From NCBI RefSeq assembly GCF_017743735.1, contig NZ_JAGHRO010000001.1, positions 1-64,000 on the forward strand: DNA of 64,000 bases, in the 5' to 3' direction. The stretch comes from Shimia sp. R9_2 (GTDB lineage: Bacteria; Pseudomonadota; Alphaproteobacteria; Rhodobacterales; Rhodobacteraceae). Position 1 is the stretch's first letter; every line of letters begins with the position of its first letter. The position numbers were made by a program, and so were the translations under genes. Under the pieces are notes generated by a model. The model ran no database searches. It had not been told where the DNA came from and saw only the letters and a program-made list of their open reading frames with translations. This document shows positions 28,278 to 38,149 of this stretch, piece by piece.

Positions 28278-30191
28278 ATGGCGCATGTGAAAGGGGAAAC
28301 GCAGGCGATGACCGTCGCCGGGCTGAACCTGATCAAACAGGCTCTGTCGATCTATGACAGCGAGCTGAAATTGGTTGTGGCCAATGCGCGCTTTCGCGAG
28401 ATGTTCTCTATTCCCAAAGGGTTGATGCAACCCGGGGCGACCTTTGCCGACACCATCGCCTTTCTGATTGAGAATGGCGAATACGGGCCCATTGCGGAGG
28501 CTGAGAAGGCAGCGTTCATTCAGGACCGTGTGGAGCGGGCGCTGGCGTTTGAGCCGCACTACTTTGAACGGAAACGCGCGGACGGGCGCTGGATCAGTGT
28601 GGAAGGCTCGCCTTTGCCTCAGGGCGGCTGGGTTGCGGTTTACACCGATATCACCTCCACCAAACGGCAGGAGGCGCTGCTGCGCGCGCGCTCTGAGGAG
28701 CTGTCAGATCAGGTGCTGCAATATGCCGAGGAGCTGTCTGCCACCAACCGGGAGATGGAGAGCACCGTGAACACGCTGGAGGAGGTCAAACGCCAGCTGA
28801 CCGAAAGCGAGGCGCGGATGCGGCTGACGGCGGAGATGATGCCGGCCCATATCGCCCATGTGGGGCCGGACTGGATCTACACCTATTCCAACCGCCGCCT
28901 CAGCGCGGTGATCCCCGGACGCCCCTCAGATATTGTGGGCATGCGGGCGGAAGAGGCGCTTGGCGAAAGTGCGTTTCGCGCGATCCGCCCTCATCTTGAG
29001 GCAGCCTTTCGCGGCAAGGCCTCGGTGTTTGAGTTCAACGAACATCCCAGCACGCGGCGGATCCGCGTGGCCTTTACGCCGGATGACAGCGAGGGTGCGG
29101 CGCGCGGGGTCTATGTGCTGTCGATGGACATCACCGAGGAAACCCAGACCCGCGTGGCCCTGCAGCAGACCCGCCGCCGTGAAATCGCAGCGCAGATGAC
29201 AAGCGGCCTGGCGCATGATTTCTCCAACCTCTTGACCATCATTCTTGGCACCCAGCGCAAGCTGCAGAAGATGGGCCTGCCGGAGGAGGCGCAATCGCTG
29301 ATTGAGGCCACCTTGGGCGCGGCGCGGCGCGGGGGCACGCTTCTTGACAATCTGGCCAATGTCACCGGTCCGCGTGTGCCCAAGCTTGCCGCCACAGATA
29401 TGGCGGCGTTTCTGTCTGATCTGGAGACGCTGGCGCGCCCGACGCTCGACAAGAATGTGGCGCTGATCATAGAAAACAACATTCCTGACGGCGCACTGAT
29501 GGTGGATCCGGCGATGTTGCAGGATTCTCTGGTGAACCTGCTGCTCAATGCCGCCCATGCCTGTGGCGCCGGAGGCACGATCCTCTTGATTGCGGAGCTG
29601 GTGCAGAACACATGGGTGCAGTTCACGGTGCGCGACACCGGGCCGGGCTTTTCTGAGGAAGCGCTCAGCCGCGCGCTCGATCCGTTCTTCACCACCAAGG
29701 GCGCGGATGGATCGGGCCTTGGGCTGGCGATGGTCTATGACATGACCAAGCTGGTGGGGGGCGACATCAAGATCGGCAATGCGGTGAACGGCGGGCAGGT
29801 GATCCTGCGGCTGCCGCTGCGCCGGGCGGTGCAGGATGCCACGCCCGGGCTGGCGCTGCTGGTGGAGGACAACCCCGATCTGCGCGGGCTGATCCGCGAC
29901 ATGCTGACCGATATGAAACACACGGTGATCGAGGCCGCCAGCGTGGATGAGGCGCGGGTGCTGCTGGATCAGGTGCCCGAGATCAAGCTGGTGCTTTCCG
30001 ATATTTCGCTGGAGGGCGAGGCCACAGGTGTTGACCTGATCCGCGAGGTCGGGCGGGAGCGTGTGCCAACTTACCTTATGACCAGCTTGCCCCAGAGCCA
30101 CACGCTCTATATCGAAGGGGCGGCGCGGGCGCCGGTGCTGCCCAAACCCTTTACGGCCAAACAGTTAGACCAATTTTTGCACCCGAAGTGA
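28278..30191 (+). CDS. PAS-containing hybrid histidine kinase
   Basis: A 637-residue sensor kinase without membrane segments, so it senses in the cytoplasm. Order: PAS_7-type domain (about 15-130), coiled coil (about 130-178), second PAS (about 180-285), HisKA with the phosphorylatable His in GLAHDFSNLL (about 313), HATPase (N box NLLLNAAHA, G boxes DTGPGF and GSGLGLAM), and a C-terminal receiver (about 515-635; acceptor Asp in VLSDI). AAGGAG precedes the ATG. The regulator gene follows 10 bases later, so the two form one system, placed between two acid-uptake clusters that it may control. Confidence 0.92.
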   Translation: MAHVKGETQAMTVAGLNLIKQALSIYDSELKLVVANARFREMFSIPKGLMQPGATFADTIAFLIENGEYGPIAEAEKAAFIQDRVERALAFEPHYFERKRADGRWISVEGSPLPQGGWVAVYTDITSTKRQEALLRARSEELSDQVLQYAEELSATNREMESTVNTLEEVKRQLTESEARMRLTAEMMPAHIAHVGPDWIYTYSNRRLSAVIPGRPSDIVGMRAEEALGESAFRAIRPHLEAAFRGKASVFEFNEHPSTRRIRVAFTPDDSEGAARGVYVLSMDITEETQTRVALQQTRRREIAAQMTSGLAHDFSNLLTIILGTQRKLQKMGLPEEAQSLIEATLGAARRGGTLLDNLANVTGPRVPKLAATDMAAFLSDLETLARPTLDKNVALIIENNIPDGALMVDPAMLQDSLVNLLLNAAHACGAGGTILLIAELVQNTWVQFTVRDTGPGFSEEALSRALDPFFTTKGADGSGLGLAMVYDMTKLVGGDIKIGNAVNGGQVILRLPLRRAVQDATPGLALLVEDNPDLRGLIRDMLTDMKHTVIEAASVDEARVLLDQVPEIKLVLSDISLEGEATGVDLIREVGRERVPTYLMTSLPQSHTLYIEGAARAPVLPKPFTAKQLDQFLHPK

Positions 30192-30201
30192 GGCCCTGTT
30201 T

Positions 30202-30909
30202 ATGACTGCTCCGCTTGTCACCATTCTGGACGATGAACCGGATATCCGCATGATTTTGGCGGATGCGCTGGAGGATGCGGGCTTTCGCACCATGGCGTTT
30301 TCGCGGGCCACCGAATTTGAAGCTGCTTTGAAATCCACCACGCCGGATGTCTGCCTTGTGGATCTGGGCTTGCCGGACAAAGACGGGCTGACGCTGGTGC
30401 ATCGGCTGGCGCTGGAGGTGGGCGCGGCGGTGATCATCATTTCCGGGCGCGCGCAGGTGCAGGACCGGATCACCGGGCTGGAACTGGGGGCGGATGACTA
30501 CATCATCAAGCCTTTTGACCCGACCGAAGTGGTGGCCCGTGTGCGCGCACGGCTGCGCAAAGACCGTGCGGCTGCGCCGGTGGCGGTGGCCAATACCGCC
30601 GAGTTCAACGGTTGGACCGCCTATTTTGACCGCTATGTGCTGGAAGATGAAACCGGCGCGGAGACGACGTTCAGCCATGCGGAAGGCGAGGTGCTGCGGC
30701 TGTTTCTGGACAGCCCCAAACGGCTGATCAGCCGGGCGCAGATGCAGGAGACTTTGGGCGGCGCGGCGGGCGAGAGCTTTGACCGGGCCATGGATGTGCG
30801 GATTTCACGCCTGCGCACCAAATTGCAGGAAGACCCCAAAAACCCGCGCCTTATCAAAACGATCTACGGTGCCGGATATATTTTCCTTGGGGATGTGAGC
30901 TGGCACTGA
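30202..30909 (+). CDS. OmpR-type response regulator
   Basis: A 235-residue regulator with an N-terminal receiver (DDE near residue 10, acceptor Asp in LVDLGLP near 54, Lys in IKPFD) and a C-terminal winged helix (about 140-230, with the RLRTKL recognition helix and KTIYGAGYIF wing). It is co-transcribed with the hybrid kinase and should bind promoters as a dimer. A perfect inverted repeat just downstream (30938-30956) could be one of its targets. Confidence 0.93.
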   Translation: MTAPLVTILDDEPDIRMILADALEDAGFRTMAFSRATEFEAALKSTTPDVCLVDLGLPDKDGLTLVHRLALEVGAAVIIISGRAQVQDRITGLELGADDYIIKPFDPTEVVARVRARLRKDRAAAPVAVANTAEFNGWTAYFDRYVLEDETGAETTFSHAEGEVLRLFLDSPKRLISRAQMQETLGGAAGESFDRAMDVRISRLRTKLQEDPKNPRLIKTIYGAGYIFLGDVSWH

Positions 30910-30937
30910 TGCTGCGCATGTAGGATCTCCGCACGCG

Positions 30938-30956
30938 ATCTACACTATATGTAGAT
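30938..30956. promoter_or_regulatory. Perfect inverted repeat ATCTACA-N5-TGTAGAT
   Basis: Seven-base arms with a five-base centre, 29 bases after the response regulator stop codon. It is followed by TTTTA, so it could be a weak terminator, but the dyad is also a plausible operator. Confidence 0.45.
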
Positions 30957-30969
30957 TTTACACCCAAAA

Positions 30970-31181
30970 TAGCGTAGACTGATATCAGGCGGCAACCAGA
31001 GGCCGCAAAATGCGGGCTGCTCTGCATAATGGGGCAGACAGCGCGCGCACAGGCGGGCTGGGAAAGCCACCAACGGGACAGCCGCGACACGCAGGGCGCG
31101 GCAGCACCTCGGGGACAGTTACAACAAAAAGGTCACTCCCGCCTTCCCCGCAGACCAGACCATCGGCTGCGGGGAATTTTT
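30970..31181 (+). ncRNA. Candidate small RNA ending in a strong terminator
   Basis: The 369-base gap 30910-31278 has no credible gene. On the plus strand it ends in a textbook terminator (31146-31181) 237 bases downstream of the regulator stop. Several short complementary stretches lie in between (for example CCGCA/TGCGG near 31000-31015 and TCTGC/GCAGA nearby). A separate structured transcript is one explanation; a long 3' untranslated region is another. The 5' end is only a guess. Confidence 0.3.
31146..31181 (+). terminator. Rho-independent terminator
   Basis: CCCCGCAG (31146-31153) pairs with CTGCGGGG (31167-31174), followed by AATTTTT. Confidence 0.85.
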
Positions 31182-31232
31182 ATGCGCCTCATGGTCTGTT
31201 TTGCGGTCAGCCCTTTCGCTTTCAGAAAAGAA

Positions 31233-31256
31233 AAGGCGCGCCTGATGACGCGCCTT
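31233..31256 (-). terminator. Rho-independent terminator of the second binding-protein gene
   Basis: AAGGCGCG (31233-31240) pairs with CGCGCCTT (31249-31256). On the minus strand it is followed by TTTTCTTTTC, just past the stop at 31279. Confidence 0.85.
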
Positions 31257-31278
31257 CCTAAGTCTATGTGCCTCAGGC

Positions 31279-32433
31279 TTATTTCACCGCGAGGGTTTTC
31301 CAGCCGCCGTTTTCCACAACGGACACCACAACCACATCCGCGCCGCGGTGGTCATCCGGGCCGTAGGTGATCTGCACATCGGTCAGCTCATCGGCGTAGT
31401 CCAGAGACTCCATGGCAGCGAGGAAGCTTTCATGGGTGAGATCGGCACCGGCGGCTTCAAGTGCGCGCACCACTGTGTCTGCGGCGGAGTAGCCAAGCAT
31501 GGCAAAGCCCGAGGCGGGCTGGTCAAACTTGGCTTTGTAATCCGCGATGAATTTGGCCGGCACCGGATCGGCCGCGCGCTCATACAGATCACGCCAGCCC
31601 GCAGCGGCATAAAGCCCGTCGGTCACGCCGCCCGGCACCTGTGCCACCGGCTCCAGAAAACCTGCGGAGGTGTTGAGGAATTTCACATCGGTCCAACCGA
31701 GCTTTTTGGCGGTGCCCACCACGGTGATGCCCTGACGCACGCCCAGCGCCATGGTGACGATGTCACATTCAGCCGCCTTAAGCTTGGTCAAGGAGCCGAC
31801 AAAATCCAGCTCATCCGGCTTGTGGGTGGTTTCCCCCGCCATGGTGAGGCCCAGCGTTTCGGCCGCATCGGCGGTGGACTCCGCGATCTCCTTGCCGAAG
31901 TCAGACGGGATATACATGGAGCAGACTTCTTTGGCGCCAAACTCCTCTGCCAGATAGGTCACGCCCACCTGCACCTGATCGTAATAGCTTGAGAAAGCGA
32001 TGAACTTATTGTCGACCGGATCCTGCAGCATTTGGCGCGCGGCCGAGAGCGGGCCGATGTTGGGAATGCCTTTGGGGTCCAGCAGTTTGAAACCTGCGGT
32101 GTTCATCGGCGTGCCGAGGCTGAGCAGCATGGCAAAGACCTTGTCGCGGTTGAGCAGCTTGTTGTAGCCCTGCATCGCGCGCGGGATCTGGTAGCCGTTG
32201 TCCTCCACAACAAACCGGATCTGACGCCCGTGCACGCCGCCGGCGCTGTTGGCTTCTTCAAAGCGCATGTTGGCGCCGTTCACCGCCGGAACACCCACGG
32301 CGGCAAAAATGCCGCTGAGGTCATTGACCGAGCCGATCACCACTTCGCTGTCGCTCACGCCCTGCGTGTCCGCAGCGACCTGAGACGCCAGCGCCGCCGC
32401 GCCAACCGCCAGTGCAGTCGTCAGATGTTTCAT
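31279..32433 (-). CDS. ABC transporter substrate-binding protein, Liv type
   Basis: A 384-residue periplasmic binding protein with a signal peptide (about 1-21, cut near VAA-DTQ) and the Peripla_BP_6 pattern (SEVVIGSVNDLSGIFAAVG). GGGAGG precedes the ATG. It is only distantly like the binding protein of the first cluster, so the two importers probably take up different compounds. Last gene of the second transport operon. Confidence 0.93.
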   Translation of the reverse strand: MKHLTTALAVGAAALASQVAADTQGVSDSEVVIGSVNDLSGIFAAVGVPAVNGANMRFEEANSAGGVHGRQIRFVVEDNGYQIPRAMQGYNKLLNRDKVFAMLLSLGTPMNTAGFKLLDPKGIPNIGPLSAARQMLQDPVDNKFIAFSSYYDQVQVGVTYLAEEFGAKEVCSMYIPSDFGKEIAESTADAAETLGLTMAGETTHKPDELDFVGSLTKLKAAECDIVTMALGVRQGITVVGTAKKLGWTDVKFLNTSAGFLEPVAQVPGGVTDGLYAAAGWRDLYERAADPVPAKFIADYKAKFDQPASGFAMLGYSAADTVVRALEAAGADLTHESFLAAMESLDYADELTDVQITYGPDDHRGADVVVVSVVENGGWKTLAVK

Positions 32434-32575
32434 AGTTTCCTCCCGTTAATCTGTGGTCTGAGGCCACATGAATGCGTGGCAGTTTGCGTTTAACTTGAAC
32501 CGCTTATTCGTTGCCTCTCCCGAGTGGTCGAATGCGAAAAGCGATCCGCATGCCTGAGATAAAACGCGAACTGCC

Positions 32576-34468
32576 TCAGTACATCTCCTCAATCAGGCTT
32601 GCGTGTTTCTTCTCCACGAAGCTGCGCTTGAGCTTCATGGTGGCTGTCAGCTCTTCGTCCTCTGCGGTGAGCAACACGTTGATCAGACGGAAATCCTTAA
32701 TCTGCTCGACGCGGGCGAACTCTTTGTTGACCGCATCCACCTCTCCCTTGATGAGGTCGACCACATCCTGCGCCGCGCAGAGTGAGGCAAAATCGGAGAA
32801 GGGCACTTTGCGATCCTGGGCGTATTTCTCCACGTTTTCCTGATCGATCATGATCAGGCAGCTGAGGTATTTGCGCGCATCGCCAATCACCACCGCATCG
32901 GAAATATAGTGGCTGAACTTCAGACGGCTTTCGATCTCAGCGGGCGTGATGTTCTTGCCGCCAGCGGTGATGATGATGTCTTTGAGACGCCCGGTGATGG
33001 TGACAAAGCCGTCCTCATCGACGCGGCCCACATCGCCCGTGCGCAGCCAGCCGTCAGCGGTGAAGGTCTCTGCCGTCTTTTCATTGTTGCGCCAGTAGCC
33101 CTGAAAGTTGTTGAGCCCCATGGTCTGGATCTCGCCATCCTCGGCAATGCGCACCTGAAAGCCGGGGCAGGATTTGCCCACGGTGCCGATCTTGTTTTCA
33201 TCAGGCAGGTTGATGGAGCAAAGCCCGGCGTTTTCGGTCATGCCGTAGCCCTCAAGCAGGGTCACGCCAATGGCCCAATACCAGCGGATCAGCTCTGGGG
33301 AAATCGGTGCGGCCCCAGTACCGCCTCGGCGCATTTTGTCCATGCCAAGCATCCGGCGCAGGTTGCGCAGCACCAGAAAATCCCAGACCGCATAGTTGAT
33401 CTGTGTCCCCATTGGCACGGGTTTGCGTTCCAGCAGATAGTCCGCGCGTTTGAGCCCCGCCTTGACCGCCATGGAAAAGGCAAAACGGCCAATGGGCGTG
33501 GCCTCTTGCGCCAGTACGAGAACGCGGGAATAGATCTTTTCCCACACGCGCGGCACGGCGGTGAAATGCGCGGGCGAGACCTCGCGCAGGTTGTCAAACA
33601 CCGTCTCCGGGCTTTCGGCAAAATTCACCGTGGCCTTGCCGGCAATCGGGAAATAGGCCGACACATTGCGCTCCAGAATATGACAGAGCGGCAGGAAGCA
33701 GAGCTGTTCGTCTTTGTCAGAGGTCGGCAAGGCGTGCGCGCCAGAGACACAGGCGGAGATGATGTTTTCCTGAGACAGCATGGCCCCTTTGGGCATGCCC
33801 GTGGTGCCGGAGGTGTAGATCAGAAGCCCGGTGTCATCGGGTTTGGCCTTGGTGATTTCGGCCTCAAACATGCCGGGATTTTCAGCCGCAAAGGCGCGCC
33901 CGGTGTCATAGAGATCATCAATGAAGACGCATTTTTCGTGGCGCAGGTCGTGCAGCCCGTCCTGATCCAGAATGATGACCTTCACCACATGGCTGGCCTG
34001 ATCCTCGATCTCCAAAAACTTGTCGAGCTGCTCGTCGTTTTCCACAAACAGGAAACGGCTGCCGCTGTCGCGCAGAAGGTATTCGAGCTGGCTGGCGCTG
34101 TCGGTGGTGTAGACCCCTGAGGCGATGCCGCCGACACATTGAATGCCCATGTCGGCATAGAGCCATTCCTTGCGGTCCTCGGACAGGATCGAGACCACCT
34201 CGCCGCGTTCAAGGCCCAGCGCGCGCAGGCCCATGCCGATCCATTTGGCGTGCTCCCAATAGTCACGCCAGGAGTAGCTTTGCCAGATGCCGAGGTCTTT
34301 TTCGCGGTGCGCCGTGCGGGTGCCCAGCTGTTCGCAGCGTTTCTGAAACAGGCGCACCATGGTGTCACAGCCGTCCACAAGCGCGGGGCGCTGACCGGGA
34401 ATGGCGGAGACAATCACCCCGTTGATTTCAACCTGTTCCGGCGGGCGGGATGTGTTGTGAATGTTCAT
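32576..34468 (-). CDS. AMP-dependent acyl-CoA synthetase/ligase, long-chain type
   Basis: A 630-residue adenylate-forming enzyme with the phosphate loop YTSGTTGMPKG, the LLEGYGMTENAG motif and the hinge/C-terminal Lys segment (GRLKDIIITAGGKNITPAEIE). The start at 34468 follows AGGGAGG. It is FadD15-like and differs clearly from the synthetase of the first cluster. It would activate the acid brought in by the neighbouring importer; the adjacent acyl-CoA dehydrogenases would take the next step. Confidence 0.93.
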   Translation of the reverse strand: MNIHNTSRPPEQVEINGVIVSAIPGQRPALVDGCDTMVRLFQKRCEQLGTRTAHREKDLGIWQSYSWRDYWEHAKWIGMGLRALGLERGEVVSILSEDRKEWLYADMGIQCVGGIASGVYTTDSASQLEYLLRDSGSRFLFVENDEQLDKFLEIEDQASHVVKVIILDQDGLHDLRHEKCVFIDDLYDTGRAFAAENPGMFEAEITKAKPDDTGLLIYTSGTTGMPKGAMLSQENIISACVSGAHALPTSDKDEQLCFLPLCHILERNVSAYFPIAGKATVNFAESPETVFDNLREVSPAHFTAVPRVWEKIYSRVLVLAQEATPIGRFAFSMAVKAGLKRADYLLERKPVPMGTQINYAVWDFLVLRNLRRMLGMDKMRRGGTGAAPISPELIRWYWAIGVTLLEGYGMTENAGLCSINLPDENKIGTVGKSCPGFQVRIAEDGEIQTMGLNNFQGYWRNNEKTAETFTADGWLRTGDVGRVDEDGFVTITGRLKDIIITAGGKNITPAEIESRLKFSHYISDAVVIGDARKYLSCLIMIDQENVEKYAQDRKVPFSDFASLCAAQDVVDLIKGEVDAVNKEFARVEQIKDFRLINVLLTAEDEELTATMKLKRSFVEKKHASLIEEMY

Positions 34469-34481
34469 GTCCAATCCTCCC

Positions 34482-35255
34482 TCAGCGCCACGTTTTCTTG
34501 CGTTTCCAGCGGCGCTCACCGCGCGCGCCTTCTTCCTGATGGCCAAGATAGAAGGCTTTGATGTCTTCGCTTTCCATCAGCCGGTCGGCGGTGTCGTCCA
34601 TCACGATGCGGCCCACCTCCATGACGTAGCCCACATCAGCCAGCTCCAAGGCGACTTTGGCGTTTTGCTCCACCAGCATCATGGTCACGCCCTCATCTTT
34701 GTTCAGGCGGCGCAGAATTGCAAAAATCTCCTGCACCAGCAGCGGAGACAGGCCGAGGGACGGCTCATCCAACAGCATGATCTTGGGCCGCAACATCAGG
34801 CCGCGCCCAATGGCGAGCATCTGTTGCTGACCACCCGATAGCGTGCCCGCTTCTTGGCTGCGGCGCTCGGCGAGGATGGGGAAATAGTCGAATACCATCT
34901 GCCGGTCTTTTTCGATCTCAGCCTTGTCAGACCGGGTGTAGGCCCCGAGCGAGAGGTTTTCATCCACCGTCAGCAGCGGGAAGACTTCGCGGCCCTCAGG
35001 CACATGCACGATGCCTTCCTGCACCACCTTGTGCGGCTCCATGCCCTGAATTTCGCGGCCCTCAAAGACCACTTGGCCTTTTTCAGGGTCCATGATGCCG
35101 GAGATGGTTTTCAGAAGCGTGGATTTGCCTGCGCCATTGGCGCCAAGCACGGTGACCACCTGCCCTTTTTCCACCTGAAGCGAAACACCACGGATCGCCA
35201 TGATCGGGCCGTAGAAGCTCTCGATGTTTTTGATATCAAGCACGGTTTTGTCCAT
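34482..35255 (-). CDS. ABC transporter ATP-binding protein, LivF type
   Basis: A 257-residue ATPase with Walker A GANGAGKST, signature LSGGQQQM and Walker B IMLLDEPSLGL. The ATG at 35255 overlaps the LivG stop (TGATG); a GTG one codon earlier is possible. The C terminus carries a basic tail (RRWKRKKTWR) as in the first cluster. Partner of the LivG-type protein encoded immediately upstream. Confidence 0.92.
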   Translation of the reverse strand: MDKTVLDIKNIESFYGPIMAIRGVSLQVEKGQVVTVLGANGAGKSTLLKTISGIMDPEKGQVVFEGREIQGMEPHKVVQEGIVHVPEGREVFPLLTVDENLSLGAYTRSDKAEIEKDRQMVFDYFPILAERRSQEAGTLSGGQQQMLAIGRGLMLRPKIMLLDEPSLGLSPLLVQEIFAILRRLNKDEGVTMMLVEQNAKVALELADVGYVMEVGRIVMDDTADRLMESEDIKAFYLGHQEEGARGERRWKRKKTWR

Positions 35256-36025
35256 CACGCCGCCCCCGCGCCCAGATAGGCCTCAATCACCGCCGGATCA
35301 GATTGCACCTGCGCGGGCGTGCCTTCGGCCAGTTTGGCGCCATCGGCCAGCGCCAGCACGCGGTCTGACACGCCAGAGACCAGCCCCATGTCATGCTCCA
35401 CCATCAAAACGGTGATGCCCATCTGTTTGCGGATGTCGTCAATCCACCAGCGCATGTCCTGGGTTTCTTCGACCGACAGCCCTGAGGCGGGTTCATCCAG
35501 CAGCAAGAGGCGCGGGCCAGAAGACAGCGCGCGGCCCAGTTCCACCACCTTGCGCACACCATACGGCAGACCGGCAATCATCTTGTCGCGATAAGGCTGC
35601 AGATCAAGGAAATCGATCACCTCTTCCACCGCCTCGCGATGGCGTTTCTCCTCGCGCCGCGCCTTGGGCGTAAAGAGCATCTCCTGAACCATATTGGTCT
35701 GACGATGGCGATGCCGCCCCACCAGAAGGTTTTGCAAAACGGTCGCGTGGTCAAACAGTTCGATGTTCTGAAAGGTGCGCGCGATGCCGAGATCAGCCAC
35801 CGAGTCTGCATTGCGCGCCAGCAGGTCGTTGCCATCAAAGCTGATCGATCCGGCATAGGGATCGTAAAACCGCGAGATCAGGTTGAAGACCGTGGATTTG
35901 CCAGCACCGTTGGGGCCGACAATGGCGTAGACCTCGCCTTCATCCACCGAAAACGTCAGATCATTGACCGCAACCACACCGCCAAATTTGAGCGTTGCGT
36001 TGGTGATTTCCAAAAGATGGCTCAT
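35255..36025 (-). CDS. ABC transporter ATP-binding protein, LivG type
   Basis: A 256-residue ATPase with Walker A GPNGAGKST, signature region LPYGVRKVVELGRAL and Walker B LLLLDEPASGL. Its ATG overlaps the LivM stop by four bases. Together with the LivF-type protein it energises the second importer. Confidence 0.92.
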   Translation of the reverse strand: MSHLLEITNATLKFGGVVAVNDLTFSVDEGEVYAIVGPNGAGKSTVFNLISRFYDPYAGSISFDGNDLLARNADSVADLGIARTFQNIELFDHATVLQNLLVGRHRHRQTNMVQEMLFTPKARREEKRHREAVEEVIDFLDLQPYRDKMIAGLPYGVRKVVELGRALSSGPRLLLLDEPASGLSVEETQDMRWWIDDIRKQMGITVLMVEHDMGLVSGVSDRVLALADGAKLAEGTPAQVQSDPAVIEAYLGAGAA

Positions 36026-37107
36026 CTCAACCGCTCCGTCTTCAAATAACTTTTTTGGCGTTTGAACATGTCTTTGCGTGCAAAGGGGAAGAGCTCAAAC
36101 CAGATGCGGATTTTCATCCAACGCCCGTAGATGCCCATGGGTTCAAACAGGATGAAAAGGATGAGGATCATGCCGAAGACGCCGGTTTCCAGCCCCGGAA
36201 TGGCAACAGAGCCGCCGCCGATCAGGTCTTTGGTGATCGACAGAAACTGCGGCAGGAAGGCCACCACCACCGCGCCAAAGAACGCGCCGTGGATGGAGCC
36301 AAGGCCGCCAATCACAATCATCATCAGGAGCGTGATGGAGATCACGATACTAAAAGTCTCGTTGTTAAAGGCCCCGGCGTAGAACCCCATCAGCGCGCCC
36401 GCGAGGCCGGTGATGGCGCAGGAAATCCCGAAGGCCGCCGCCTTGGTGCGCGCGATGTGTACCCCCATGGCGGTGGCGGAGACCTCGCTGTCGCGCACCG
36501 CGGCAAAGGCGCGGCCCAGCGGCGCGCGCAAGAGGTTGCGATACCCCAGCGTGCAGAGGATCGTGACCGTAAGCACCAGCCAATAGAAGCGGTCCGGTGT
36601 GGTCCAGCGCTCAATCTCGATGCCGAAGATGGTGATCATCGGGGCAAATTTGCCCGACACCCCGTCGGTGACCGGCTCCATCAGCACGATGATGTCATCA
36701 GCCAGAATGGAGAGCGCGATGGTGGCAATGGCGAGATAGATGCCATGCAGGCGGATGGCGGGAATGGCGATGATGGTGCCAACAACGCCGGTGAGGATGC
36801 CAGCGGCTGGGAAGGCGATCAGGAAGGGCCAGCCCTGCTCCATGAAGATCACACAGGAATAACAGCCCAGCGCAAGAAAAGCGGCGTGGCCGAGGCTGGC
36901 CTGTCCGGTCTGTCCGGTGAGCAGCATCAGCCCCAGACCGGCGATGGCCCAGATCAGCACGTTGGTGACTTCGCCAAGGTAGAATTCGTCAATCAGCCAG
37001 GGCAGCAGCACGGCGATGACAATCAGCGCGGCATAGACACAGAAGCTCCAGAGGTCCGGAAAGAGGCGGATGTCATGGTCATAAGAGGTTTTGAAATGTA
37101 TCCGCAT
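36022..37107 (-). CDS. ABC transporter permease, LivM type
   Basis: A 361-residue inner-membrane permease with about ten hydrophobic segments and the GQTGQASLGHAAFLALG segment typical of LivM. The start at 37107 gives the hydrophilic N terminus MRIHFKTSYD; it lies four bases after the LivH stop. A longer in-frame extension overlaps livH and is unlikely. Confidence 0.92.
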   Translation of the reverse strand: MRIHFKTSYDHDIRLFPDLWSFCVYAALIVIAVLLPWLIDEFYLGEVTNVLIWAIAGLGLMLLTGQTGQASLGHAAFLALGCYSCVIFMEQGWPFLIAFPAAGILTGVVGTIIAIPAIRLHGIYLAIATIALSILADDIIVLMEPVTDGVSGKFAPMITIFGIEIERWTTPDRFYWLVLTVTILCTLGYRNLLRAPLGRAFAAVRDSEVSATAMGVHIARTKAAAFGISCAITGLAGALMGFYAGAFNNETFSIVISITLLMMIVIGGLGSIHGAFFGAVVVAFLPQFLSITKDLIGGGSVAIPGLETGVFGMILILFILFEPMGIYGRWMKIRIWFELFPFARKDMFKRQKSYLKTERLR

Positions 37108-37111
37108 CGGC

Positions 37112-37987
37112 TCAGACCTTCTTTGTGCGGACCTGTGAGAACAGGCCGTGGGGTCGGAAGACGAGTACGAAGAGCAGGAGCGCATAGGGCGCGATCTGGC
37201 TGTATCCGGCGGCGAGATAGCGCGCAGCGAAGGGTTCGATCACCCCCACAATCAGCCCGCCCATGAGCGCGCCGGGCAGGCTGCCAAAGCCACCGATGAC
37301 AGCGGCGGCAAAGGCTTTGATGCCCAAAAGCCCGGCGTTGGGGTCAATCGCACCCTTGGAGGCAAAGAGGATGCCAGCAACCGCTGCGGTTGCGCCGGAC
37401 AAGCCCCAGATCATGCCCTGCACCCGTTTCACCGGAATGCCCATGAAGTAGGCCGCCATCTGGTTCTGGCTGGCCGCCTGCATGGCGAGCCCCAGTTTTG
37501 TGCGTTGAAAGAACTGATAGAGGAAGAAGGTCAGAAGCACGGTGACGACAATCACCGCAATGTCGGCCATGCCAAGCACCACGCCACCCACATTGAAATC
37601 ACCAATCGCCAGCGGGCTTTCCAGCGTCTGGGGCTCGTGGCTCCAGATCGCACCGGCGACAAAGCGGATCACAAAGCCCAGCGCGATGGTGAGGATCACC
37701 ACGGCGACCTGACTTTGCCCGAAGAGATGGCGCAGCACAAAGAAATCAAGCAGATAGCCCAGCACCGCCATGATGGCGATGGCCAGAGGGGCCGCCACCC
37801 AGAAGGGCAGCCCCATGTAATGCGCATTCGTGAGGCCCAAAGTAATAAAGGCGCCGAGCATCATGAAATCGCCTTGGGCGAAATTCACCTGTTCGGTCGC
37901 CTTATAGATCAGCACGAAGCCAAGCGCGATCAAGCCATAGACACAGCCGTTCGCAAGCCCGCTGACGAGCAGTTGCACAACTTCCAA
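37112..37987 (-). CDS. ABC transporter permease, LivH type
   Basis: A 291-residue permease with eight or so hydrophobic segments and the LivH start region (QLLVSGLANGCVYGLIALGFVLIYK). The start is chosen at TTG 37987 because GGGAGGAA lies six bases upstream of it. An ATG 21 bases earlier (38008) would place this strong ribosome site inside the reading frame and has none of its own. First permease of the second importer. Confidence 0.88.
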   Translation of the reverse strand: MEVVQLLVSGLANGCVYGLIALGFVLIYKATEQVNFAQGDFMMLGAFITLGLTNAHYMGLPFWVAAPLAIAIMAVLGYLLDFFVLRHLFGQSQVAVVILTIALGFVIRFVAGAIWSHEPQTLESPLAIGDFNVGGVVLGMADIAVIVVTVLLTFFLYQFFQRTKLGLAMQAASQNQMAAYFMGIPVKRVQGMIWGLSGATAAVAGILFASKGAIDPNAGLLGIKAFAAAVIGGFGSLPGALMGGLIVGVIEPFAARYLAAGYSQIAPYALLLFVLVFRPHGLFSQVRTKKV

Positions 37988-38149
37988 TGTTTCCTCCCAT
38001 GCCGACATTTTTTTGTCAGCTTTCCAGGATCAGTGTTCGGAGGTAATATTGTTGCGTCAAGCCTCCCGTTTGACGAATTCTTGAAAAACTCCGTTACATC
38101 ACCCTATTTTTGCATACGCCTCCGTAGGTTAGCGCCTTTTCAACCCTTG

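Noticed and set aside
32909..34120. Long plus-strand frame opposite the acyl-CoA synthetase
   Set aside because: Shadow of a conserved gene; no recognisable domain.
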